From positions 806,001-870,000 of the forward strand of contig JAGKQI010000061.1 in the NCBI GenBank assembly GCA_018806915.1: DNA of 64,000 nucleotides, read 5' to 3'. Both the position numbers and the translations under genes were made by a program. Numbering within the stretch: position 1 is the stretch's first letter; every line of letters starts with the position of its first letter. Below, piece by piece: positions 51,701 to 62,181 of this stretch. The notes beneath the pieces are model-generated. The model was not told where the DNA came from. It did no database searches and worked only from the letters and a program-made list of their open reading frames with translations. The DNA comes from Phytophthora colocasiae. Its lineage: Eukaryota > Oomycota > Peronosporomycetes > Peronosporales > Peronosporaceae.

Positions 51701-53248
51701 TTATTGTAAACGATCGAGTTCCTCTAACAGTGAAGGTGTGAAAATCTCCACGTTGTCTTCGTCATAATCAAACGACGTTGAAGAACTGAATGTTGCAGAG
51801 CTGCATCGGTGCAACATCTCGGGTAAAATCTTGGCCGTCGATACGATCGTATCGCTTTTCAGTCTACTCGCGTTGAGCACGTCTTCCTCGTCGCTTTCGC
51901 TATCGAGAGCCCCGAAATATTCCCCCACCACAGCCATCTGCCCCATGGACGACAAGTTGGAGGCCCGTTCATCACTGCCAGTATTCAATTCTTGCATCTG
52001 AATCGAGACTCTGCGCACGAACGTTGTTAAAACTCGTTGGTTGTCATCGTCCACGTCTTCGAGCACTTCCTCAACTGCAGCGGGTGCAGGAGCTGGTATC
52101 GTTTTATCTCCATCGCCTTCAAGGCGTAGCTGGGTGAGAGATGACAGGCTCACCTTGGAGATACACACACTGCAGAACATGGCTTGCTTTGGGCAGCCTG
52201 AGCTTATGTCGTGAGTAAAAAGATACTCCTTACTCCGACACTTCTTGCAAACATTTTCTCTGCATCCAGCACAGCTACTGAAGCTCTCGAAAAACGATGG
52301 TTTGCTTTTGCAGATGTAACAAGTCTTCTTTCGACTATAACGGGATACACTTGGACCATCTCCTGATATCAGAAGCTTCAGTTTCTTCGCGCGTGTACAA
52401 TCCAAAGCTTTGCTAACATGAGCTAGCAGTACTTCCGACACTGCACTTCTGGCGAAGTAAGACAGCGCAGAGTAGTTCAGCGAGCCTTGCATGTACACAC
52501 CGACCAAGTTGTCGTCCAGTTCTTCAAACAAGTAGCACAACGACATTTCCAAACGTTTGTGTGTCGGTATAGCGGGGATTTCCGGTAGATCCACGGACTG
52601 CAGGACGTGATAGGCCATTCTTTTCCCTGAAGACTGGCGCACCATCCCGATTTTGTCGAAGTAACACGAATCCCGGTCGCTCGCCACTGACACTTTGATC
52701 GTCGCGGACTTGACCCCCGTGAACTCGTACGGGTCCTCTGGACTGTGATGCTGCACAGTGTAACGCACCGCGCTATTGGAAAGTCTCGGACATTTGATGG
52801 CGTTCATGAGCAGAATCTCATCGGTATCTGCAGCATAAATCCCTTCGATGACATCGTCAAAACGACCGTGGAGAGTCCCTGCACAGAGCAATGGAGTCTG
52901 GCCGTCGCTATTCACGCGAACACCTCGGAATAGTCGAACAGTTTGTCGAGATCGAATGCATTTCCACTTTGACGGCTCAATAACTTGTCCTAATTTGCCG
53001 TAGTTTGCGATCGAATCGGTTAATGCGCGTTCGGCACGATCATGATAACGATCCAGTTCTGGTAAACCCAGCGCCACAACGGGAAGTTCGGTTGGGCGAA
53101 GTGGTAAAGTGCTCCTGGACTGTCGAGAAAGAGTGGCGGTTAGACGTTCCATCGCGTCGAGACTTTTGATACTGAGGTTTTGATACTGAGGTTGAGCGGA
53201 GTCAAAGCCTTTGACATGCGTGAGAGCAGCCATGTGGTTTTGACTCAT
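51701..53248 (-). CDS. START/zinc-finger paralogue B
   Basis: Single exon, 515 residues. Residues about 65-270 resemble the START-like region of its neighbours (LPELDRYHDRAERALTDSIA, CAGTLHGRFDDVIEGIYAAD, YEFTGVKSATIKVSVASDRD). An eight-Cys zinc module lies at about 310-370 (CYIC, CAGC, VCKKC, FCSVC) and replaces the RHHCR signature of true FYVE fingers. The tail is acidic and Ser-rich with FYVE-array motifs such as ERASNLSSMGQMA and DVLNASRLKSDT. The N-terminus is longer than in the paralogues and has a QPQYQNLSIK stretch; MAALTH, five codons later, is an alternative start. It is likely a lipid-responsive endomembrane protein, by analogy only. Confidence 0.82.
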   Translation of the reverse strand: MSQNHMAALTHVKGFDSAQPQYQNLSIKSLDAMERLTATLSRQSRSTLPLRPTELPVVALGLPELDRYHDRAERALTDSIANYGKLGQVIEPSKWKCIRSRQTVRLFRGVRVNSDGQTPLLCAGTLHGRFDDVIEGIYAADTDEILLMNAIKCPRLSNSAVRYTVQHHSPEDPYEFTGVKSATIKVSVASDRDSCYFDKIGMVRQSSGKRMAYHVLQSVDLPEIPAIPTHKRLEMSLCYLFEELDDNLVGVYMQGSLNYSALSYFARSAVSEVLLAHVSKALDCTRAKKLKLLISGDGPSVSRYSRKKTCYICKSKPSFFESFSSCAGCRENVCKKCRSKEYLFTHDISSGCPKQAMFCSVCISKVSLSSLTQLRLEGDGDKTIPAPAPAAVEEVLEDVDDDNQRVLTTFVRRVSIQMQELNTGSDERASNLSSMGQMAVVGEYFGALDSESDEEDVLNASRLKSDTIVSTAKILPEMLHRCSSATFSSSTSFDYDEDNVEIFTPSLLEELDRLQ

Positions 53249-53638
53249 TCCTCCTGGACATACACTTCAAGGAAACGGATCCAGTTTTTAGGGAAATGAA
53301 TGCCGCAACGGGCATTTTTCAATGAGGCACAACCCATTGACCCACTAACTCTAAACTGGTTTTTGGCTCATGATTGTGCCGAGGGCTTGCGTAGGAGGAA
53401 AGTGATACGATGTGGGAAAATCTCACCAAGAAACCGAGTGGCACGCATGTGACAACCGCCTTGTGATATGCAATACAGCACAGGCATGTGGGGACGTCGA
53501 ACTAGGAATCGTACGGTTGTTCCAGGTCGGAATAGGTAAGGGATGAAACTTCAGTTGTCAACGAAATACTAGAAACGGATCCCAAAATTTACGGAACTGA
53601 AAATACTACACACGAACATGGACAACAACGATTCCAAA
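53249..53638. other. Intergenic region between paralogues B and C
   Basis: 390 bp without a convincing frame. It should hold the promoter of paralogue B and the 3' end of paralogue C. Confidence 0.4.
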
Positions 53639-55204
53639 CTACTGACTCACGTATCCCAAACTGTCGGACGAGTGAGTGTTTCGACGACTACGTGCACGCA
53701 CCGAATGTGCGACCAAAGACTGCTCGCGAGCGTAAAACAACGTTTCTTCGGCCTGGTTGGTCACTTGCTGGAGCTTTGCAAACAGCGAGTTACGGAACTG
53801 TTCGGGGTCGTCGTGCTCGTGTCCGAATGAAGACGACGTAGTCGATGTCGTGGAGCACGGACTTCGACCTGACATATCCCTCTTCTTGTCCAGAACCACG
53901 AACTGACCGCTCTTGAGTCGACTCGAGTTCAGCACATCTTTGCTCTCATCTGGGTCGTCCTCCGACGCCTTCCCCATGGATGACAAACTGGACGCCCGGA
54001 TGTCGCCGCGTGCACTCAACTCCTGCATTTGAGCCGAGATTTTGCGGACAAAAGACGTTAAGGATCGGTCGCTGCCTGGGATATCTACCTTTACGTCCTC
54101 TGTCTCTTCGTCAATCCCGCAGAACGACCCGTTTTGCATCGTGCCCAACTCGGCCACGCTGTATCCGCCCACTTCCGCCCGAATCTGATCCAGAGAGGAC
54201 AAGTTCATCTTGGAGATACACACGTTGCAGAACTCGGCACGTTTCAGGTGCGAATCGGAAGTCAAGTCACGGGCGAGAACGTGCTCTTTAAACCGGCACT
54301 TCTTACACACAAGTTTGCTGCATCCCGCACAGCTATTCAGACTGTCGAAGAACGACGCACTTGCTTTGCAGACGTAGCAGTCCTTCCTCGAATTGCGTCT
54401 TCGAAGCCTAGAACGGTTCGCAGCTATACATGTAATCTGCGCCAATTTCTTTGCTCGAGTGCACTCTAACGTGTTGGCAACCGCCAGCAACACGTCTGAT
54501 ACTGCAGTCGTCGCGAAACAGGACATGGCAGTGTAATTCATCTGTCCTTGCATGTAGACGCCCACTAGATCGTCCTCCAATTCCTCCAACACATAGCAGA
54601 GTGACATTTGCACGCGTTTGTGCATCGATTGATGCGGATACTCGAGTAGATCCACTGATTGCATGACGTGGTATGCCATCCGCTTCCCCGACCGCTGCCG
54701 GACCATCCCCATTTTGTCAAAGTAACACAAGTCTCGGTTGCTCGCCACTGCCAACTTGACAGTCGCCCACTTGATGCCCGTGAACGCGTACGGTTCGAGT
54801 AGAGATTTCTTCTGTACGGCATACAATACGGCGCTTTCTGCCAGTCTCGGGCATTTGATGGCGTTCATAAGCAGCATTTCCTCCGTGTTGTCGCAGTAAA
54901 GACCTTCAAGGACGTCGGCGAAGCGTCCTCGTAGAGTTCCGACACACAGTAACGGGGTCTGTCCTGCGTCGGTCACGGATCGTCCACGAAATAGACGAAC
55001 GCCGTGTCGAGTGCGGATACTTTTCCACCGGTTGGTGTCCACATTCCCATCCAACGTCCCGTACGCTGCGATGGTCTCACTTAACGCTAACTCTGCCAGG
55101 TCGTGGTAACGATCGAGTTGAGGCAGCTCCAGTGTCACTGTGGGGTGGTCAGCTCGCCGACTTCGCAGCGACTTGGAGCGTGTCGGAACGGGGAGGCAAC
55201 TCAT
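53639..55204 (-). CDS. START/zinc-finger paralogue C
   Basis: Single exon, 521 residues from ATG 55204 (MSCLPVPTRSKSLRSRRADH). It shares with A, B and D the sequence LPQLDRYHDLAELALSETIA, PRLAESAVLYAVQKKSLLEP, AFTGIKWATVKLAVASNRDL and RMAYHVMQSVDL. The eight-Cys zinc module reads CYVC, CAGC, VCKKC and FCNVC (about 285-345). A polyserine tail (STTSTTSSSFGHE) and QVTNQAEETLFYAREQSLVA near the end are shared with A and D. This is the best-preserved member of the tandem trio and serves as the reference for the family. Confidence 0.85.
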   Translation of the reverse strand: MSCLPVPTRSKSLRSRRADHPTVTLELPQLDRYHDLAELALSETIAAYGTLDGNVDTNRWKSIRTRHGVRLFRGRSVTDAGQTPLLCVGTLRGRFADVLEGLYCDNTEEMLLMNAIKCPRLAESAVLYAVQKKSLLEPYAFTGIKWATVKLAVASNRDLCYFDKMGMVRQRSGKRMAYHVMQSVDLLEYPHQSMHKRVQMSLCYVLEELEDDLVGVYMQGQMNYTAMSCFATTAVSDVLLAVANTLECTRAKKLAQITCIAANRSRLRRRNSRKDCYVCKASASFFDSLNSCAGCSKLVCKKCRFKEHVLARDLTSDSHLKRAEFCNVCISKMNLSSLDQIRAEVGGYSVAELGTMQNGSFCGIDEETEDVKVDIPGSDRSLTSFVRKISAQMQELSARGDIRASSLSSMGKASEDDPDESKDVLNSSRLKSGQFVVLDKKRDMSGRSPCSTTSTTSSSFGHEHDDPEQFRNSLFAKLQQVTNQAEETLFYAREQSLVAHSVRARSRRNTHSSDSLGYVSQ

Positions 55205-56508
55205 GGATCGCTGGGAGAGGATCTTGATGGTTGCAATTTGAGAACTGACAAGGAAGCGCTTGGATTGGATGTGGAGTCATTTCCCCCGCAGAGGACGTCC
55301 ACCGGGAAGGGTGATCAAGGATGATACAGTGTCCGTGCTATGCCGGTTGTGGACGTGTAGGTCGCACGGGCATCTGGTTTCGCCGCGAGCACTGCTTCAA
55401 GGCAAAAAGTGCACGTAGATTTCGGTAAAGTCGACAGTTTGAAGATGTTGGTGGAGGTTTGCAATGCTTGGTTTGTAGTGTTCACGGCGTTGGAGCTGGT
55501 ACATGAACACGTCTCCAGTCTGGTCTCCAGGAGGAATGAAACGCGCTCGCTCGTGTATCCTGCATAGGACGGTCGCCAATTTCTCTCACGCTCTCGGTCG
55601 CTCGTACGACTAACTTAGTCGCTAAGAGCTGGTGACAGACGAGCGCGTGGTCTCACGTAAAGGCTTCTCCAGCATGAGTCAGTCATGCCATCACAGGATT
55701 CATCGGGGGATTAAGGTCCGTGGACCAAGCCTACAGTAGGTGCTTGGCAAGCACGCATGCGGCGCAGTTTGTGGCTGTACCGATGTCATCGGCTTTCGAG
55801 GTGATACAGTAGCAGTGTACAAAGGAAAGGAGCGATTGCTACTGTGTCCCTCGATTTCGATGGAGACGGATACCCTGATAGTATCAGGCTGATACTGTAG
55901 TCCATGTACATGTACTGTTCATCACGCTGATGTTTGTTGAAGCATTGACACGAAGCGGACCATTTGTACGAACAAAGGTGCTCGAGCTCGTACTTGTCGA
56001 CGTGATACAGGTAGGAACCCCCGCGCGTTGTTTCATAGACTTCCTGGCTACCGTTGAGTGTTGTGGTTGGTGGCGAAAAGTAAATCCTTGCAGGTATTGT
56101 CCTTAGAATCCTGTGCAGAAGTTCTGTTCAACGACCACTAGTTGATCTATAGCAGTCTCCGATAACTATCGGCCGTGTGAGTCGTGTAGCTTAGAGATCT
56201 GCGTATTCAATTTTACCAATTTTGAGAACCCGATACAGCATCCAAACTTTGTGAATTGAGCTGGTACACTCGCCACGAAACGTCTTCACTTCTACTGCAT
56301 TCATGTTAATGGACATCTCGCGAAGGCTGTATCATCTGGCGTGCAAGGCGTTCTGGTGCCTTACCCGGAGGGGACACTGTATCCTGGATACATTCAAGCA
56401 CAAAGCAAAATCATCCGACCGCCTTCCAACCAGAGTTTAATCTGTACGAAGTCGCTTCAACAAGGTCACACGCACATCAACAGCATAGTCCTTCACCTTT
56501 ACCAAATA
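55205..56508. other. Intergenic region, no gene seen
   Basis: 1.3 kb between the START/zinc-finger array and the AAA ATPase gene. The first 200 bp resemble the upstream DNA of paralogue A. The rest has short frames only, with no repeat or RNA gene that I can recognise. Confidence 0.4.
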
Positions 56509-58743
56509 CTATCTCCGTTGCCCGTCACGGAATCGCTCAAAGAATGCCAGCATCCGGCTATCAATCTGTGGTGTCACCACCGACAAAGCGCGAACAAAGT
56601 GTCGTTTTCCAACATTCGCGGCTGATCGGTCCTCCTCGACTGCATGAAGAGCAGCTTCGCGACAAAGAGCTTGGAGTTCTGCGCCCGAGAACTGAGCGGT
56701 GGCAATAGCAAGCTCCCCCAGGTTGACGTCTGATGCCAATGGGGTTTTCCTCGTGTGGATCTGCAAAATCTGCTGACGAGCAGGGACGTCAGGTGGGGAC
56801 ACGTACAATGCGCGGTCAATACGACCGGGCCGCATCAAGGCCGGGTCCAGAAGGTCTGGGCGGTTCGTTGCAGCCACCACCAACACTCGTTTCAGTGGCT
56901 CCAAACCGTCAAGCTCGGTCAGCAGTTGGCTTAGCACTCGGTCCGAAGCCCCACTGCTGCCTCCTGCTCCACGCGTGCTAGCAAGCGCGTCAATCTCGTC
57001 GAAAAAGACCACAGTAGGTGACGCAGCACGGGCCTTACGGAACACTTCTCGAACCTGTTGCTCAGACTCGCCAACCCACTTGCTAAATAGTTCAGGACCT
57101 TTAATGGCGATGAAATTCATCCCGCTCTCTGTGGCCAAAGCCTTCGCAGCCAACGTTTTACTGCATCCAGGAGGTCCATAAAGTAAAACTCCCTTTGGAG
57201 GTCGAATACCCATTCGCGTAAACGCTTCCGGATGCTGCAGTGGCCATTCCACCGCCTCACGAAGAGCTTGTTTCAATGCATCTTGGCCACCAATGTCATT
57301 CCACAGCACGCGCGGCACATCCACTGAAATCTCACGCAACGCACTCGGTCGAATCCCTCGCATCGCAAGTTTCAAATCGCTCAAGGTCACTTCGAAAGAT
57401 GGCAAGGAATCAGTGGACGATAAAACAGCCCCAGTTGATTGGGCATTGCTGGCAAACGCACGGTGGAGTGCTAACAACGCAGCCTCTTTGCAAAGTGCGC
57501 TGAGATCAGCTCCAACATAACCATGAGCACTCGAACTCAGCTCTTGAAGCTCTGAGTTGGTTAATTTGTGAGGTAATCGCCTTAATGCCACACGCAGGAT
57601 TGCCAGGCGATCTTTAGCTCTCGGAATACCGATCTCCACTTCTCTATCAAATCGTCCAGGTCTCCTCACAGCGGGGTCGAGTGCGTTGGGTCTGTTCGTA
57701 GCAGCCAGCACAACAACCTGGCGAGATCCACTCAAACCGTCCATCAGCGTCAACAACGTAGCTACAAGACGACGCTCCATATCTCCTACACGTGAGTCGC
57801 GTTTAGGACAAATGGCATCCAGTTCATCAATAAACACCAGCGATGGCGCCTCCCTTGCGGCTTGAGCAAAAACCGCTCTCAAATTCGCTTCGCTCTCGCC
57901 GACAAACTTGCTCACCACTTCCGGTCCGTTGATCGTGAACACCTTGGCATTCAACTCCTTTGCCAAAGCTCTTGCTATTAGTGTTTTGCCCGTTCCAGGT
58001 GGTCCAAACAATAAAACACCCTTCGGAGCAGCTAATCCAAACTTCTCAAATGTCTCTGGGTTGATCAAGGGTTGTTCCACCACTTCACGAATCGCCTTCA
58101 GCTCCTCTTGAAGCCCGCCGATAGCCGCAAACCCATCATGTTTAATCACCACTTTTGAATCTCTAGTTCCCACTTTTGCATCTTCTTGTTTCTCCCATGT
58201 CACTGTCAATGCCGTTTTAGCTGCAACAATTTTCACGATTTTCTGCCCGTCAGCTTTAACCACCCGGAAAACAGTATTCACACCGTGCAACGGCAATGAA
58301 ATCAGTGCATCTTGATGTACTAGAGCCCCGTCAATCATAACCACAATACAACGCGTCAGTAGTGCCCGTTCCTTCTCCGAGAGCTTCAGGCTTTGGCTGG
58401 AAGATCGGGACTCCAGTTGTAGTGTAATACTCTTGGCCACAGAACTGACAGCTTGAAGAACTTGCACTGTAACACTTTCTACTTGTCTCTCAGCTACTGC
58501 AGCTTCCCATATTGAGCTCAGACCCACTCCACGCCGCTTAATCTTGTCCATTGGCCATGCCAAGCCACACAACAGGAGCTTTGGTGCTTCACCATCTTTA
58601 ACTGAGCTGTAAAGCACCACTTGAGCACCTGATTCGAGACCAGAGTGCATCATATCATTGGGATTCAAGTAAACTTTCGATACAGTGCGAGCTGAGCGAG
58701 CTCCAGCACGTACGAACTGCACACGCGCCTCCATCGTCTCCAT
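56509..58743 (-). CDS. AFG2/SPATA5-type AAA ATPase (two AAA domains)
   Basis: Single exon, 744 residues. An N-terminal double-psi-barrel-like region (1-200) precedes D1, with Walker A GPPGTGKT at about 247, Walker B FIDELDAICPKRDS and the arginine-finger region RRPGRFDREVEIGIP. D2 has GPPGCSKTLAAKALA, FFDEIDALASTRG and MRPGRIDRALYVSPPD. GPPGCSKT (Cys-Ser in the P-loop) and the D2 sequences distinguish the AFG2/SPATA5/Drg1 group from Cdc48/p97. Yeast Afg2 strips Rlp24 from pre-60S ribosomes in the cytoplasm. The start codon lies 49 bp after the stop of the PH-domain gene upstream, so the two may share regulatory sequence. Confidence 0.93.
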   Translation of the reverse strand: METMEARVQFVRAGARSARTVSKVYLNPNDMMHSGLESGAQVVLYSSVKDGEAPKLLLCGLAWPMDKIKRRGVGLSSIWEAAVAERQVESVTVQVLQAVSSVAKSITLQLESRSSSQSLKLSEKERALLTRCIVVMIDGALVHQDALISLPLHGVNTVFRVVKADGQKIVKIVAAKTALTVTWEKQEDAKVGTRDSKVVIKHDGFAAIGGLQEELKAIREVVEQPLINPETFEKFGLAAPKGVLLFGPPGTGKTLIARALAKELNAKVFTINGPEVVSKFVGESEANLRAVFAQAAREAPSLVFIDELDAICPKRDSRVGDMERRLVATLLTLMDGLSGSRQVVVLAATNRPNALDPAVRRPGRFDREVEIGIPRAKDRLAILRVALRRLPHKLTNSELQELSSSAHGYVGADLSALCKEAALLALHRAFASNAQSTGAVLSSTDSLPSFEVTLSDLKLAMRGIRPSALREISVDVPRVLWNDIGGQDALKQALREAVEWPLQHPEAFTRMGIRPPKGVLLYGPPGCSKTLAAKALATESGMNFIAIKGPELFSKWVGESEQQVREVFRKARAASPTVVFFDEIDALASTRGAGGSSGASDRVLSQLLTELDGLEPLKRVLVVAATNRPDLLDPALMRPGRIDRALYVSPPDVPARQQILQIHTRKTPLASDVNLGELAIATAQFSGAELQALCREAALHAVEEDRSAANVGKRHFVRALSVVTPQIDSRMLAFFERFRDGQRR

Positions 58744-58791
58744 CGACTGGTGTTCACTGTAATCCCCGACTTAATGACATTGGTAGCCATG

Positions 58792-59719
58792 TCACTCTTT
58801 GATCACCTGTAGAAATCAATATAGCTACAGTGTTGCAGTTGTGAGTCACAACAGGAAGTAGAAGACGCTCACTTGTATGTAAAGCTCGTGAGTGATGGCC
58901 GGCCAGTCGATATGAAGATTGATACGACGTCGTAGAGATGTCCACAAGTTCCGTTTAGCTTTAGGTGGTTGGAAATCCTCTGGAGACTCGTGGTAGCTGC
59001 AGCTTCCAATGGCTGCACTGCTACATGGAGAAAGTGACCAATGATGAACATCTTGAGCGCTGATTCTTGACTCTAGGTAGTTGTCGGTGGTGTAGTTCAA
59101 GACGAAAAAGTCACTGGGCTGTTGCCAACCGTGGCTGAGGTCGTTGAAGTGCTGTTGAACATCTTTTTCTTCCTCCTCTGCTCTCTGTCGGACAGTGGCG
59201 TTGAATCTCGAGGTTCCGAAGTTGCTACTGTTCATAGTTGACGCGAGACTGGAGCACTCGAGGTAGTCTTGCTTTGGTTCTTCCGGTGTGAGATCGCAGC
59301 TTGCCAATGGCCTGCGCCCGGACTCCAATGCTGCTGTCACTAAACTTGTCCAACGTCTGTAAGTGTTCGCATCTGGCGCTCGTAGTCGAAGTTGCTTGGT
59401 GTGCCATCCGTACTCCAGTGCAAATTCTCGTTTGACTACCATTTTCATTGTCACTGGCAATAGACGGACAGGATGGATGCATGGGTCGAGAGGAACGCGG
59501 AATTCCCCGCCGAGAAGACCAGGACGACGGATCAACAGTATCGGCAATGCGTGACGATAGTCCTGACGATGGTATGTCAATTGCACAGGTGTCTTTGTCC
59601 TGAAGAAAGTGGTTTAGAGAGAGTTATGGAACGAGAACAAAGTGTGTGATAACGCACCAGAAGAGGTGGCATGAGCGGACTTTCAATGTGCCGGAGAACA
59701 CTGGGGGTTGCGCTTCCAT
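58792..59719 (-). CDS. PH-domain protein
   Basis: Three exons (59719-59658, 59599-58873, 58806-58792) give 267 residues; the last exon codes only VIKE and a stop. Residues 1-105 look like a pleckstrin-homology domain: FSGTLKVRSCHLFW at the start, REFALEYGWHTKQLRLRAPD, and the C-terminal helix YRRWTSLVTAALES with its conserved Trp. The rest is polar with a short basic Trp-containing segment (RNLWTSLRRRINLHIDW) near the end. PH domains usually bind phosphoinositides. The 3' end lies 49 bp from the AFG2-type start. If the second intron is retained, the protein ends SVFYFLL. Confidence 0.75.
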
Positions 59720-60561
59720 TGTTGCGGGTCAAGTGGTCGTTGACTTTTTCAAGAGTGAGTTACTGCGAGTAGCTTCTCTTTAGCTTAGTGAATCCTGTGC
59801 TTCTGTTTTAATTCCCCCATTGGCAAAGGGAAAGATCAAGGTTGAAGGCAACTAGAGAATTTATCCTGATGTCGGAATGAGAGGGGGTGTTTTTTCGCGT
59901 CGAACCTTTGCAGTGCAACATTTGCCCTCACCATTTCTAGGGACGAACAACTTGGGATTGCTCTGTGCCAAGGGATTTTTACATGAAATGCAACTGTGAT
60001 TGCCGTAAATGTTGTTCAGCCTATCCGAACAATCATGGCCACGGAACTCGGCAACTCTAGCACAGCAATTGCCATACATCGTATCCATAAATCCATGTGC
60101 CACGTTACACTACTGCCCAGGCCTCAAGTTCACTTTTGCTGACTCCATCTGACTGCAAACGAACATGTACAGTCCACGTTGAAGTGTAGAATAAGAATGA
60201 TCAATACGAAAGTTTGTCCATTGCTTTAGCGTTGGTGATAGCAATTGCAGCAGCTTCTCTACATATAATTCATATATCTTAAACACAAGCTATTGCCTGA
60301 ATAGGCAACTCAGTCCGTTGCTACCTAATGGAATCGGAGGCCATCCGGTCCGTGTGGCCTCCGTCGAGCAAAGGCAACTTGCTAGTGGTAACAGAACCCA
60401 TGATGCTCTGTCTGACTCGTACCGTGCCCCAGACTCCGGATGTCACCATATCCAAATCCCTCCCTGCACTCCAGCTAGTACATGTATTGCATCCAGTGGC
60501 ACTCACCACAAACGAAATCGTCCACGCGTAGCCTTGAACCATTTTCGATTTCGCCTTCAAG
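59720..60561. other. Intergenic region between divergent genes
   Basis: 840 bp between the PH-domain gene and paralogue D. Frames of up to 113 codons overlap each other on both strands and have no recognisable features. It presumably carries both promoters. Confidence 0.4.
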
Positions 60562-62181
60562 ATGGCACATCAACAAAGAACAAGCGTCAGTCGCTCCAGA
60601 GCTTCACAGCGTTCCATGCGTCGCCTCACTGTGCCAGCTCTCTCCATGTCGTTGCGTAGTCGTCGAGCAGAACACCCGACCATCACTCTTGGCTTGCCAC
60701 AACTCGACCGATTCCACGATCGAGCTGAAAAAGCTTTGAGCGAAACCATCGCAGTGTCCGCCAATGTGCAACAGAACGTCGACCAGGCACAATGGAAATG
60801 CCTCCGGTCACACAATGGCGTTCGACTACTACGCAGTCGTCTCCCCACTGCAACGGGCCAAATCCCTTTACTTTGTCTTGGAGCTCTGCGTGGCAGCTTC
60901 GAGGACATCATGGAAGGAATCTACTGCCAAAGTACAGAGGAAATGCTACTCATGAATGCCATCAAGTGTCCACGACTGACAGAAAGCGCCGTGCTGTACA
61001 CTGTCCAGCGGCAAACCATGTGCGAACCCTACGCTTTCACGGGGATCAAATGGGTCACGATGAAATTGTCAGTGGCGAGCAATCGAGATTTCTGCTACTT
61101 TGACAAAATGGGGTTGGTTCGTCAAACCATGGGCAATCGAATGGCTTACCATGTCCTGCAGTCGGTGGATCTACCTGAGTATCCACACAAAGCAATGCAC
61201 AAACGTGTGCAAGCTTCACTATGCTACGTGTTCGAGGAGCTGGAGGACGATCTGGTTGGTGTCTACATGCAAGGAGAAATGGACCAAACAGCTTTATCGT
61301 ACTTTTCCACACCGGCAATGTCAGACCTACTCCTGGCACCAGCCAACGCAATGGAATGCACTCGAGCCAAGAAACTCGCTGCAATGATGACACCTCCAAC
61401 GAACTGGAAACGTCGACCGTCTCGTCGATGCTGTGACGTGTGTCGTGGTAGTGCTTCATTCTTCGAAAGCCTGCAAGAATGTGCAGGTTGCGACTTCAAA
61501 TACGTGTGCAAGAAGTGCAGAGTGAAGGAGAACGTCCTTGCACGGGATATGACGTCGAACTCGCACCTGATGCGAGCTGAGTTCTGCCGTGTGTGTATCT
61601 CCAAGATGGACTCCTTGACTATTGAAGAGCTACGCATGCAAGTTGGAATGACTGGAGAACGTACAGCTGACATGAATGCCGCCTTTTGCGAAGTCGAAGA
61701 GGAGCCGGAAGACGTCGACATTCCTGGCAGTGATCGGTCCTTGACAGCTTTCACACTCAAGATCTCAGCTCAATTGCAGGATCTCAGCAGCCGCAGTGAT
61801 GCTCGTATGTCCAATTTGTCATCTCTAGAGAAGGTGTCGATCTCTGAGGATGAAGACGACGCAGCTGAAGGCCGAGACGTGCTCAACTCATTTGGAAAGA
61901 AGAGCAGCCAGATCGTGCCGTTTGAAAAGGATCCAACCGATACATCACGACGAAGTTCCCGTTCTACAGCATCAACGGCATCTTCATCATACTACCACGA
62001 CGACGATGAATTGGAGCAATATCGGTCGTCACTCTTTGCGAGGCTTCTGCAAGTGTCGAATCAAGCAGAAGCAACGTTTCACCTCACACAAGAACAGTCA
62101 ATTATTGCAAATTCCGTCTTCCATCGGAATCGCAGAGCCACACAAACATCAAACGGAGCTAGTAGGACACACTATCATTAA
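60562..62181 (+). CDS. START/zinc-finger paralogue D, stop codon at a piggyBac target site
   Basis: Single exon, 539 residues from ATG 60562. It has the family's START-like region (LPQLDRFHDRAEKALSETIA, YAFTGIKWVTMKLSVASNRD, RMAYHVLQSVDL), the eight-Cys module CDVC, CAGC, YVCKKC and FCRVC, and the polyserine tail (STASTASSSYYHDD). It is on the opposite strand to A-C and about 5.4 kb away, so the cluster includes an inversion or a separate copy. The frame ends THYH and then TAA, and this TAA is part of the TTAA at 62178-62181 where a piggyBac element begins. The C-terminus is similar in length to that of paralogue C, so few if any residues were lost. Confidence 0.85.
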   Translation: MAHQQRTSVSRSRASQRSMRRLTVPALSMSLRSRRAEHPTITLGLPQLDRFHDRAEKALSETIAVSANVQQNVDQAQWKCLRSHNGVRLLRSRLPTATGQIPLLCLGALRGSFEDIMEGIYCQSTEEMLLMNAIKCPRLTESAVLYTVQRQTMCEPYAFTGIKWVTMKLSVASNRDFCYFDKMGLVRQTMGNRMAYHVLQSVDLPEYPHKAMHKRVQASLCYVFEELEDDLVGVYMQGEMDQTALSYFSTPAMSDLLLAPANAMECTRAKKLAAMMTPPTNWKRRPSRRCCDVCRGSASFFESLQECAGCDFKYVCKKCRVKENVLARDMTSNSHLMRAEFCRVCISKMDSLTIEELRMQVGMTGERTADMNAAFCEVEEEPEDVDIPGSDRSLTAFTLKISAQLQDLSSRSDARMSNLSSLEKVSISEDEDDAAEGRDVLNSFGKKSSQIVPFEKDPTDTSRRSSRSTASTASSSYYHDDDELEQYRSSLFARLLQVSNQAEATFHLTQEQSIIANSVFHRNRRATQTSNGASRTHYH

